A stretch of 59,874 bases of DNA from Planctomycetota bacterium (GTDB lineage Bacteria; Planctomycetota; UBA8742; UBA2392). Within the stretch, counting starts at the first letter, position 1. Each line of letters starts with the position of its first letter. The position numbers were made by a program, and so were the translations under genes. The notes below the pieces were generated by a model. That model ran no database searches. It was not told the DNA's origin and saw nothing but the letters and a program-made list of their open reading frames with translations. Location of the stretch: contig JAJVIO010000043.1 in assembly GCA_022071975.1 (NCBI GenBank), forward strand, positions 1 through 59,874. The letters are read 5' to 3'. Positions 7,795 through 17,002 of the stretch are shown here, piece after piece.

Positions 7795-9495
7795 ATGGGC
7801 AACGCTCGCGAAGATCTGATCGGCATCCAGAAGCGCCTCGTGGAGGAGCTGAAGGAGGCCCTGTACGACACAGTCGGCCGTCGCGACCCGGCGCTGGACC
7901 GCTACTACAAAGACTACCAGCGCGAGTTCAAGCAAGGCTATGAGCGGCTCTCCAGCCGCGACGAGATCCTGCAGCGGCTGATGCGCGCGAATATCGGCTA
8001 CTTCGGCGACTACCACACCCTCCGCAGCGCCCAGACCGCGGTGCTTGACCTGTTGCAGGGCGCTGCCGAGCGCGGGCGGAAGATAGTGCTTGCCATGGAA
8101 ATGCTGCACGCGGCCGACAAGCACCACGCCCAGGAATACATGGACGGCGAGATCGACGAAGAAACCCTGCGCTGGCGGCTGAAGTGGGACGAAAACTGGG
8201 GCTTTCCCTGGGACAGCTACAAGCGCTTCTTCGCGTTCAGCCGGCGCTACAACGCGCCGCTGTTCGGCATCAACATCAACGCCGACGACCGCGACCGCGG
8301 CCTGCACTTCCGTGACCAGTTCGCCGGAGACCTGGTTTGCGCGCTGACCCACCTGTACCCGGAGAGGTTGGTGGCCGTGGTCTACGGCGACCTGCACCTG
8401 GCATCAAGCCACTTGCCGGCTGCGGTAGAGGCCCGGCTCGCGAAGTACGGTGCAAAGCGGCGCGCGCTGACGGTGTACCAGAACTCGGAGACACTGTACT
8501 GGAAGCTGGTCGAGCAGCAGCTTGAGCACGTGGTGGACTACATCAAGATGCGTCGCGACGTGTACGTGGTGATGAACGCAACGCCGCTCGTGAAGTTCCA
8601 GAGCTACGCCAACTGGCAGATGCAGCGCCAGGAACTGGTCTGGAGCGGCGGCGACGAGCTTGATCTGCACACCGAGACCGCGCTGCTGGAGCAGGTAAAC
8701 CAGTACATCCGCACCATCATCCACTTTCTCGGCGTCGAGCTGGAAGAGCCCGAGAACTACGAGCTTTACACCGCGGCCGACCTCGACCTGCTCAGCAACC
8801 TGGTCGAGCGCGGCATCTACACGGCCGAAGAGATGGCCGCCTTGAAGGACTACCTCACCATGGCGGAGAGCGCGTTCTTTGAGCGCGCCCGGCTGCTGTA
8901 CGTCAGCAACCCCACGGTGAGCAACGCCGCCGAGGCGGCCGCGCGCTACGTGCTGGCGGAACTGCGTCCCGTCAGCAGCGAGGTTGTGGAATCGCGCGAC
9001 GAGTTCTATGCCCGCTGCATGGTGGAGGCGCTGGCGTTCTTCTGCAGCAAGATCATCGACCCGCGCCGCCACGCGCGCAACGCCGACGACTGGAACGACG
9101 TGCTGAAGCGCTTCGGCCGCCGGCGCCGGCTGGCGCGCATCCAGCAGCTCGACGTGAACGTGGCCCGCGGCTTCCTGAAACACCGCGCCTACGAGGATCG
9201 CGTGCTGCAGACCGGCAGCTACGCGGGCGCGCCGCGGGCGCTGTTCGAACTGCCGACCGACCAGCACGTGGCGCTGACCCGCGCGCTCGGCCGCGCGCTG
9301 GGCGACCGGCTGTACGGCGCGCTTGAGAACGGAGTTTCCAAAGAGCTGATCCGGGAGGCCTGCTTTGACGAGCTGCGCAAACCGGATCAGTCGCGCAACC
9401 GCTATTTCCAGCTGCTCAGGGCCAGCGTCACCTCCCGCACTACACGGCACATCCAGCGCTCCGCCCTGCCCCGCAGCTTCATGGATGAGGAGTAA
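7795..9495 (+). CDS. ChaN-like (haem-binding/TIKI-fold) protein with long C-terminal extension
   Basis: 566 residues. Residues about 30-270 match the ChaN family (PF04187, TIKI-type fold): NIGYFGDYHTLRSAQ, LAMEMLHAADKH, WKWDENWGFPW (as RLKWDENWGFPWDSY), LFGININADDRDR and VVYGDLHLASSHL. The family is known for iron-regulated haem-binding lipoproteins, but no signal peptide or lipobox is seen, so this one looks cytoplasmic. Residues 270-566, helix-rich and rich in Arg/Glu, are not recognised; typical ChaN is about 280-300 residues. Role unknown. It starts 104 bases after gmhA across a repeat-containing spacer and converges on ligA. Confidence 0.75.
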   Translation: MGNAREDLIGIQKRLVEELKEALYDTVGRRDPALDRYYKDYQREFKQGYERLSSRDEILQRLMRANIGYFGDYHTLRSAQTAVLDLLQGAAERGRKIVLAMEMLHAADKHHAQEYMDGEIDEETLRWRLKWDENWGFPWDSYKRFFAFSRRYNAPLFGININADDRDRGLHFRDQFAGDLVCALTHLYPERLVAVVYGDLHLASSHLPAAVEARLAKYGAKRRALTVYQNSETLYWKLVEQQLEHVVDYIKMRRDVYVVMNATPLVKFQSYANWQMQRQELVWSGGDELDLHTETALLEQVNQYIRTIIHFLGVELEEPENYELYTAADLDLLSNLVERGIYTAEEMAALKDYLTMAESAFFERARLLYVSNPTVSNAAEAAARYVLAELRPVSSEVVESRDEFYARCMVEALAFFCSKIIDPRRHARNADDWNDVLKRFGRRRRLARIQQLDVNVARGFLKHRAYEDRVLQTGSYAGAPRALFELPTDQHVALTRALGRALGDRLYGALENGVSKELIREACFDELRKPDQSRNRYFQLLRASVTSRTTRHIQRSALPRSFMDEE

Positions 9496-9500
9496 CGTGG

Positions 9501-9545
9501 CGCGGGCTGCCAGCCCGCGTGTGGCGCAGGCGCCTCGCCTGCGCC
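9501..9545. terminator. Two strong hairpins between convergent genes
   Basis: CGCGGGCTG/CAGCCCGCG (9501-9519) is followed by the perfect 10-bp stem GGCGCAGGCG-CCT-CGCCTGCGCC (9523-9545). They sit between the stops of the ChaN-like gene and ligA. No T-run follows, so a bidirectional transcription barrier is inferred from position. Confidence 0.5.
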
Positions 9546-9572
9546 TGCGGCCGAGGCGCCCGCAACACACGA

Positions 9573-11780
<2,208 letters not shown>

Positions 11781-11880
11781 TCAACTTCGACTAAAGAACC
11801 CCGGATGACGGGCCGATACAACATCACGGCCGGGCGCAAAGGGCGCCGCCGTGCAGACCGCCTATCAGGAGACAGCTCCA

Positions 11881-12138
11881 ATGTCCGAATCCACCATGGA
11901 ACGCCGGCTTGACGAACGCCGCGGGCCCGTGCGCCGCGCCACCGACATCAAGCGCGCGCTGCTTGAGGAAACCCTGCGTGAGCTTCCGCGCTACTTCGTC
12001 AGCTACGTCGACCCCAAGATGGGCGTCTACAGCTTCTACTACAACAACCTGTACGACGCGCAGATGATGGTGGCGGAACTCAAGCGCCAGGGCATGAGCG
12101 AGGATTGCATCGCCATGTACGCGCGCCACGACGAGTAA
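11881..12138 (+). CDS. Small conserved-looking protein, unknown
   Basis: 85 residues, cytoplasmic. The N-terminus is strongly charged (MERRLDERRGPVRRATD), followed by a compact part containing YFVSYVDPKMGVYSFYYNN and DAQMMVAELKRQGMSEDC. Start 11881 is set by AGGAG eight bases upstream; a GTG at 11851 is in frame but lacks a ribosome binding site. It is bounded by a strong terminator, so it is a single-gene unit. Not recognised. The aromatic-rich middle suggests a small alpha/beta domain. Confidence 0.7.
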   Translation: MSESTMERRLDERRGPVRRATDIKRALLEETLRELPRYFVSYVDPKMGVYSFYYNNLYDAQMMVAELKRQGMSEDCIAMYARHDE

Positions 12139-12154
12139 GCACAACCAGCCCACG

Positions 12155-12182
12155 AACGCCGGGCGAAAAGCCCGGCGTTTGT
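12155..12182 (+). terminator. Rho-independent terminator
   Basis: AACGCCGGGC / GCCCGGCGTT 10-bp stem with a GAAAA loop, then TGTCATTT. It lies 16 bases after the 11881-12138 stop and touches the end of the convergent CNNM gene. Confidence 0.8.
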
Positions 12183-13249
12183 CATTTGGGCGCGCGCAGT
12201 TCGCTGCCGCGGCGCAGCCGGTCCTGGAAGCGCTCTTCCTGCAGCTTGCGGGCCAACTCGCGCATGTCGGCCGCAGGGTCGGTCTCGTCCACGATCTCAA
12301 CACCCAGCATGGTCTCCACCACGTCCTCAAGGGTGATCACGCCCGCCGTGCCGCCGTATTCGTCCACCACCAGCAGCATGTGCGAACGCTGCTTCAGCAG
12401 TCGCTCGAAGGCTTCGGCCGCGGGTGCCGTCACGGGAACCGCGGCCAAGTGCCGCGCCATGGAACCGAAGGTCTTGCCCAGCTCGCCGTCGCGGATGGCG
12501 TCGAGAATCCAGGAGCGGTGGATCATGCCCACCACGTCGTCGATGTCGCCGTGCAGGCTGACGGGCATGCGCGCGAAGTTGGCTTCGCGCTCGGACTCGG
12601 CGAACTCGCCTACGGTCTGCTCCGCGGGCACGTGCTGCACTACCGTGCGCGGGGTCATGATGTCCGCCACGCGCACCTGCCGCAGCGCCAGCAGGTTGCG
12701 GATCGCCCGCGCCTCGGACTCGGTGAGGCTGCCGCCCGCCCTGCCGATGTCCGCCACGGCGGCCACTTCCTCGCGCGTGACGCCCGGCCCGTGGGCCTTG
12801 CGCGACAGCAGACGGCTCAGCAACTGCGAGGCGATCACCAGCGGGAACAGCAGGATGATCATGCCCTGCACGGTTACGGCCGTGAAACCCACCAGTTTCT
12901 GGGCGTGCAGGGTGCCCAGGGTCTTCGGCACGATTTCGGTGAGCAGCAGGATGGCGATGGTAAGCAGGCCGCTGGCCAGGCCCAGCCATGCGCTGCCCCA
13001 GATCTCGACGACCTGGGCGCCGACGCCGGCGGCGCCAACGGTGTGGGCGACGGTGTTGCTGCTGAGGATGGCGGCCAGGGGCCGGTCCGGGTTGGCCTTC
13101 AGGCGCCGCATGCGGATAGCACCAGCATGGCCCTTCTCGACCAGGGCGTTGACGTAGCCGCTGGAGACGGACAGCAGCGAAGCCTCAAGCAGGCTGCACA
13201 GGAAGGAAATGCCGAGCGACAGCGACAGGTAGATTAGCAGCAGCTCCAT
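12182..13249 (-). CDS. CNNM/hemolysin-C-type membrane protein with CBS pair
   Basis: 355 residues. Residues 1-145 form the CNNM (DUF21) membrane domain with four hydrophobic segments, including LEASLLSVS and LLLTEIVPKTLG motifs. Residues about 190-310 hold a CBS pair, with DIMTPRTVVQHVP and VVDEYGGTAGVITLEDVVE. Family members (CorB/C, CNNM, HlyC-like) are linked to magnesium and cobalt transport. The C-terminal CorC/HlyC transporter-associated domain seems to be missing, because the protein ends about 40 residues after the second CBS motif. Start MELLLIYL at 13249 begins at the first membrane helix. Confidence 0.88.
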   Translation of the reverse strand: MELLLIYLSLSLGISFLCSLLEASLLSVSSGYVNALVEKGHAGAIRMRRLKANPDRPLAAILSSNTVAHTVGAAGVGAQVVEIWGSAWLGLASGLLTIAILLLTEIVPKTLGTLHAQKLVGFTAVTVQGMIILLFPLVIASQLLSRLLSRKAHGPGVTREEVAAVADIGRAGGSLTESEARAIRNLLALRQVRVADIMTPRTVVQHVPAEQTVGEFAESEREANFARMPVSLHGDIDDVVGMIHRSWILDAIRDGELGKTFGSMARHLAAVPVTAPAAEAFERLLKQRSHMLLVVDEYGGTAGVITLEDVVETMLGVEIVDETDPAADMRELARKLQEERFQDRLRRGSELRAPK

Positions 13250-13336
13250 GCAGACAATGTAACGGGATCGGGGCCGGACGTAATCCGCAATCATCTCCCC
13301 ATTGCGGGGCATGGTTGGGACCGGTTTACTCGTTTC

Positions 13337-13537
13337 ATGAGGGGGCGACTGGCAGCTTGGCTTGCGCCTGGGGCGGGGGCGGCGTTCCTGCTGCTGGCGC
13401 TGATCGCGGGCTGGAGCGTGCCTGTGGCGCTGATCGGCGGCGCGCTTGCCATGCTGGCGGGCGCTGCGGCCGGGCTGTTCGTGAAGAAGGCCGGATACAA
13501 GGAAGAACCGACAAGTGAGCGACGTAGAGAAGAATGA
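13337..13537 (+). CDS. Small membrane protein overlapping the sigma-like gene
   Basis: 66 residues with two hydrophobic segments (about 5-25 and 28-48: FLLLALIAGWSVPVALIGG and LAMLAGAAAGLFV), then a charged tail (KKAGYKEEPTSERRREE). It overlaps the next gene by 23 bases in another frame, suggesting coupled translation. AtpI-like small proteins have a similar layout, but no family motif is certain. Role unknown; possibly a membrane partner of the sigma-like protein. Confidence 0.6.
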   Translation: MRGRLAAWLAPGAGAAFLLLALIAGWSVPVALIGGALAMLAGAAAGLFVKKAGYKEEPTSERRREE

Positions 13538-13892
13538 CGAAGGGCCGACGATCCGCGGCGCGACGCACACGGATGATGGGCGTGACCTGCGCAAGCTGTG
13601 GGACAAGTTCCGCGCGAATGGTGATGTCGAGTCGCGCAACACCCTTACCGAGTTTTACTTCGACATGGTGCGCGCCAACGCGGACAACATCGCCAAGATA
13701 CTGGTCGAGGCCATTGAGGAGGGCGATCTCAGCCAGGCCGGCGCATTGGCCTTCTTCGAGGCGATGAACGAGTTCGACCCGGCTCAGGACAGCAGCTTCG
13801 AGGAGTACGGCAGCATCGCGATCCGACGGGCGATCGTGGAAGAGATCCGCGGCCTGGTAGGCACGGAAGCGACGCCGGAGGAGATGGAGTAG
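13515..13892 (+). CDS. Sigma-factor region-2-only protein
   Basis: 125 residues, GTG start at 13515. Residues about 25-110 align without a gap to region 1.2-2 of the full sigma factor encoded next (14097-14966). Shared positions include LW..F, Y at the start of region 2.1, L.QAG, A...FD, FE.Y and AI...R; roughly 25 of 86 positions are identical by eye. Regions 3 and 4 are absent: after the region 2.4 equivalent (AIVEEIRGL) it ends in TEATPEEME. It could not read a -35 element. It may be a core-binding competitor, a regulator of the neighbour, or a decayed paralogue with an intact frame. The cotranscribed upstream gene is a small membrane protein. Confidence 0.75.
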   Translation: MSDVEKNDEGPTIRGATHTDDGRDLRKLWDKFRANGDVESRNTLTEFYFDMVRANADNIAKILVEAIEEGDLSQAGALAFFEAMNEFDPAQDSSFEEYGSIAIRRAIVEEIRGLVGTEATPEEME

Positions 13893-13901
13893 GGCCGGTT
13901 T

Positions 13902-13997
13902 TGTGGGACATGTGGGACCAATGGGACAGGCCTGGCCTGTCCCGGTTCATTTAACAGCCACGTGTCCCACGAGACCCACCGGTCCCGCCTGTCCCAG
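13902..13997. repeat. Nonamer arrays in inverted orientation
   Basis: Left array: TGTGGGACA, TGTGGGACC, AATGGGACA (13902-13928), running into the perfect palindrome GGGACAGGCC-T-GGCCTGTCCC (13923-13943). Right array: GTCCCACGA, GACCCACCG, GTCCCGCCT, GTCCCAG (13964-13997). Unit length is 9, and the arrays are mutually complementary in character. It lies between the sigma-like gene and the fliA promoter. Confidence 0.75.
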
Positions 13998-14028
13998 TAA
14001 TTTCCCCAAGAAAATCTTCCTAAGTCGT

Positions 14029-14075
14029 TTGACGGCAGCGCTCTCCGAGTGTATTTTATGATTCGTAAAATACAC
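14029..14075 (+). promoter_or_regulatory. Promoter of the sigma gene with perfect palindrome over -10
   Basis: TTGACG (14029-14034), 17-base spacer, TATTTT (14052-14057). A perfect 10-bp inverted repeat GTGTATTTTA / TAAAATACAC (14049-14058 and 14066-14075, 7-base gap) covers the -10 box and the expected start site, as expected for an operator. The right half contains CGTAAAATAC, also present in the promoter at 38966-38994. Confidence 0.65.
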
Positions 14076-14096
14076 CCCACCCAACTGGAGTCGCCA

Positions 14097-14966
14097 ATGT
14101 CCGCCATCGCCCCGGAACCCACCCTTCCGCGTGTCCGTTATTCACGCGCATCTGCCTACTTACCAAAGGCTTACGTCAACTTTGGCGCTAATGCCGCCGG
14201 ACGCCCAGACGTCCAGACACTCTGGCAGCGCTTCAAAGAACACGACGACCGAAACGCCCGCGCCGAACTCATCCAGCACTACCTGCCGCTGGCCCGCCTC
14301 ACGGCCGAGCGCATGCACGGCAAGCTCCCCAGCCATGTCGAAGTCGATGAGCTGATCCAGGCCGGCGTTTTCGGCCTGATGGACGCCATCGACGGCTTCG
14401 ACACTGAGCGCGGCGTGAAGTTCGAGGTCTACGCCAAGCAGCGCATCAGCGGCGCCATTCTCGACGATCTGCGCAACCAGGACTTCGCCCCCCGACTGGT
14501 CCGCACCCACAGCCACCGGCTCGACCGCGCCTACAAAGACGTAGAAGCCGACACCGGCAAGGTGCCCGAAGCGGCCGACGTGGCGCAGAGACTGGGCATC
14601 AGCCTCGAGGAGTACGACCGCTGGATGCGCGAAATCAACATGGCGAACATCGTCAGCCTTGATCGCGCCAGCAGCGAGTACGACGGCGAGGGCAAGGAAG
14701 TCCGCAAGGTTGACACCATCGAGGACGCCGACGTTCCCACGCCCACCAGCAACCTGGAGAAGCGCGAGCTGATCGAGCTCGCCACCCGCGGACTGAGCCG
14801 CAAGGAAAAGCTGATCGTCATCCTGTACTACCTCGAGGAATTGACGATGAAGGAGATCGGCCTGGTGCTCGACCTGTCCGAGTCACGCGTCTGCCAGATC
14901 CACCACCGCATCATCTACCGCCTCAAGGAAGCCCTCGAGCGCATGCGCGAGGACCTGCTGGGTTGA
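14097..14966 (+). CDS. FliA/WhiG-family sigma factor
   Basis: 289 residues, alternative sigma factor of the sigma-28 group. Region 2 (about 40-125) contains PSHVEVDELIQAGVFGLMDAID (read in two halves), FEVYAKQRISGAI and LDDLRNQD. Region 3 (about 130-205) holds VPEAADVAQRLGISLEEYD. Region 4 (about 235-285) ends with the helix-turn-helix MKEIGLVLDLSESRVCQIH. Start MSAIAPEP at 14097 has TGGAG six bases upstream; a start at 14049 would lie inside the promoter. No flagellar genes occur in the window, so a motility role is not shown. Its promoter carries a palindrome, suggesting autoregulation or a dedicated repressor. Confidence 0.92.
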   Translation: MSAIAPEPTLPRVRYSRASAYLPKAYVNFGANAAGRPDVQTLWQRFKEHDDRNARAELIQHYLPLARLTAERMHGKLPSHVEVDELIQAGVFGLMDAIDGFDTERGVKFEVYAKQRISGAILDDLRNQDFAPRLVRTHSHRLDRAYKDVEADTGKVPEAADVAQRLGISLEEYDRWMREINMANIVSLDRASSEYDGEGKEVRKVDTIEDADVPTPTSNLEKRELIELATRGLSRKEKLIVILYYLEELTMKEIGLVLDLSESRVCQIHHRIIYRLKEALERMREDLLG

Positions 14967-15324
14967 AAAATCACTACGTGACAGAACGCACGCTGCACGC
15001 CAGGGCCCGGGGTAACACCCGGGTTCTGTGCATTTGTCCGGCCTCCTTTCTGGTTCTGAACTGCTATTAACCACGAAGGACCACCAAGGGCCACCAAGAG
15101 CTGGCTGTCTGTTTCACGGTTTTGGTACCCGACCGCAAACCAACAGTGGCGCGGACATTCTTGTCCGCGCAAACCATATGCTGGTCTCACGCCAAGCCGC
15201 CATGCCGCCAAGAGGCATTTGAAGTGAAGGGGCTTCTTCGCGAACTTCGCCCCCTTCGCATCTTCGCGTAACTCCGTTGGCAAGTGCGAAGCACGAGCAT
15301 TCGGCCCGTGCCTGTTTCGGCCCA
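14967..15324. other. Non-coding spacer with degenerate short repeats and hairpins
   Basis: No gene seen. A CCCGGG-type hairpin near 15005-15022 may terminate the sigma gene. At 15070-15099 are three 10-base units (ACCACGAAGG, ACCACCAAGG, GCCACCAAGA). GCGCGGACA-TTCT-TGTCCGCGC forms a strong hairpin at 15152-15173. Near 15190-15215 are 8-base units of the type CCGCCAAG, and near 15230-15270 is a run of CTTCGCG-like words. Confidence 0.6.
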
Positions 15325-15744
15325 CTATCCCGTCGGCGCTGTCAGGCCGGACATCAACTTCTCCAACCCTTCCATCATGCTCTGGGTGGATTTCATGGCG
15401 GCATTCAGGTTGCGGTCGCCGCCGCCCCGGGGGTCCAGCTCCGGGTTGGTCCAGGCAAGGATGCGCGGCAGGGCCTTGGCCGCGTTCACCCCCAGCTTGA
15501 ACAGCAACAGCAGCGGGTGCGTGCTGCCGCGCGGGCGCTTGCGCGCGTCGGGATCGGCCGGCACGTCGGTAGGCTCTTCCTTTAACACCTTGGCCAGCAA
15601 CTCGGGGTCGGTGTTCGCCACAGCCTGGCGGGCCAGGGCGAAAAATTCGCCGAGGAAGCCGGCCGCCTCGTTGAGTATGCGCAGGGCCTGTTCCGTTTCG
15701 ACTTGCTCTCGTTCGACGACGACACTTGAGGTGGTTGAAGACAT
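15325..15744 (-). CDS. Hypothetical helical protein
   Basis: 139 residues, no signal peptide. Start 15744 (MSSTTSS) is preceded by CAGGAG on the coding strand. The N-terminal half is a probable amphipathic helix (VEREQVETEQALRILNEAAG), followed by a Pro/Asp-rich turn (EEPTDVPADPDARKRPRG) and a short hydrophobic stretch (HPLLLLFKLGVNAAKALP). It ends in a Met-rich helix. Not recognised. Isolated, divergent from the barrel gene at 15905. Confidence 0.55.
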   Translation of the reverse strand: MSSTTSSVVVEREQVETEQALRILNEAAGFLGEFFALARQAVANTDPELLAKVLKEEPTDVPADPDARKRPRGSTHPLLLLFKLGVNAAKALPRILAWTNPELDPRGGGDRNLNAAMKSTQSMMEGLEKLMSGLTAPTG

Positions 15745-15904
15745 AAGGATCTCCTGAGTTTGTACGCTGCCCAGTGTAGCGGTGGGTGCGACATCCCCCG
15801 GGCACCCCATTGCGTTGTGAGAATCTTTTCGCTAACTGTCTGTCCTTTCACTCGTTACAGTGGAAATGCTGACCCCGGCCAGCCCCTCTCGGACATCGGT
15901 TCTC

Positions 15905-16804
15905 ATGCACAAGTGGTTTTTTTCGACAGTAGTGGTCCTGGCGTCTGTGTTCCTTTGCGGCACCGTACGGGCTGAAGACACTTTGCAGTTCCCGCGCATC
16001 CGCCAGCTACAAGACCTGGTGCAGCGCGCCTCCGACAGCCGCTACAAGGACCAGGGCGGCCTGCTGGGCCAGGACGCGTTCAGCCTCGGCTTCAGCGCGG
16101 GCTACATCAGCGATCACTACTGGCGCGGCTTCCGGCTGTTCGATGCCGACGTGCTCTGCCGCGGCGACGCCTACGTCAACTTGTACGGCTTTGAGGCCAG
16201 CGTGTGGGCGATGTGGGACCCGTCCAATGACCGCTACCGCCCGGTGCAGGCCGACTATCGCTTCCGCTACAAGTTCGAGATCGAGGGCGCGCTGATTTCG
16301 GTCGGTTACACCTGGTATGACTTCTCGGGCAGCGATGGCGACCTGGGTGCTCGCGACCAGGGCTTCGGGCGCAATCCGCTGAAGCAGTTCCCGGATGACA
16401 AGTTCCCCAACAGCATCCACGAGCTGCACATCATGATGACGTACTTCACGTCGGTGCTGCAGAGCGAGGGCGCCAACCTGCGCTACACGCTGAACTACTT
16501 CCAGCGCCTGGACGACGAAGGTTCGCGCATCGAAAGCACGGTCAGCCTGTTCGTGGACAGCCCCACCTTCACGATTTTCGGCGACTACTTCGAGATCACG
16601 ACCACCACCATCTACCAGCACCGTTACCTGACCAACCGCTCCGAGTTCCAGGGGCAGATCAGCACGGCGCGCATCGTCTACAACCTGGACAAGTACAACC
16701 TGTTCCCGATGTTCTTTCAGCTTGAAGCGCACTACTACGTGGCCTTCGACGACGACTATGTGGACGGCTTCTACTTCGGCGGCAGTGTGAACTTCAGGTT
16801 CTAG
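15905..16804 (+). CDS. Outer-membrane beta-barrel-like protein
   Basis: 299 residues. Signal peptide MHKWFFSTVVVLASVFLCG with cleavage after VRA. The mature part alternates aromatic/hydrophobic and polar residues in about ten strand-like segments (for example DAYVNLYGFEASVWAMWD, ISVGYTWYDF, MFFQLEAHYYVAF) and ends in VNFRF. A C-terminal Phe is the outer-membrane barrel recognition signal. Start 15905 is chosen over an in-frame ATG 15 codons upstream because only it begins with the signal peptide. Function unknown. The next gene, on the same strand, encodes a large AsmA-like envelope protein. Confidence 0.75.
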   Translation: MHKWFFSTVVVLASVFLCGTVRAEDTLQFPRIRQLQDLVQRASDSRYKDQGGLLGQDAFSLGFSAGYISDHYWRGFRLFDADVLCRGDAYVNLYGFEASVWAMWDPSNDRYRPVQADYRFRYKFEIEGALISVGYTWYDFSGSDGDLGARDQGFGRNPLKQFPDDKFPNSIHELHIMMTYFTSVLQSEGANLRYTLNYFQRLDDEGSRIESTVSLFVDSPTFTIFGDYFEITTTTIYQHRYLTNRSEFQGQISTARIVYNLDKYNLFPMFFQLEAHYYVAFDDDYVDGFYFGGSVNFRF

Positions 16805-16837
16805 GCAGTCCCGGATGTGCGGGTACAGACAACAGCT

Positions 16838-16944
16838 GTACCGCGTACAGGGTACGGAGTTCAGAGTACAGAACCGCCGGTGCCGGAGCGCGACCTGGCC
16901 GCACTCATGTACTCTGTACTTGGTACTTCTGTACTCTGTACTTG
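16838..16944. repeat. Heptamer arrays GTACAGA / GTACTCT, inverted
   Basis: Left: GTACCGC, GTACAGG, GTACGGA, GTTCAGA, GTACAGA at 16838-16872, five 7-base units. Right: GTACTCT, GTACTTG, GTACTTC(T), GTACTCT, GTACTTG at 16909-16944. The arms are complementary in the TCTGTAC/GTACAGA sense, so the spacer can fold into a hairpin. The same words bracket the other end of the downstream gene (21017-21135). Confidence 0.85.
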
Positions 16945-17002
16945 CCCTGACCCGCCACCCTGCCCGTTGACACCGGGGCGCTGAGTCTGGACTCTGGACG
17001 CA

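Noticed and set aside
12105-13237. Two long plus-strand open frames over the CNNM gene
   Set aside because: Both are shadows of the minus-strand CNNM/CBS gene, which has membrane helices and CBS motifs.
14967-15324. tRNA or structured RNA gene downstream of the sigma factor
   Set aside because: Hairpins are present but no cloverleaf, T-loop or CCA-like pattern was found, here or elsewhere in the window.
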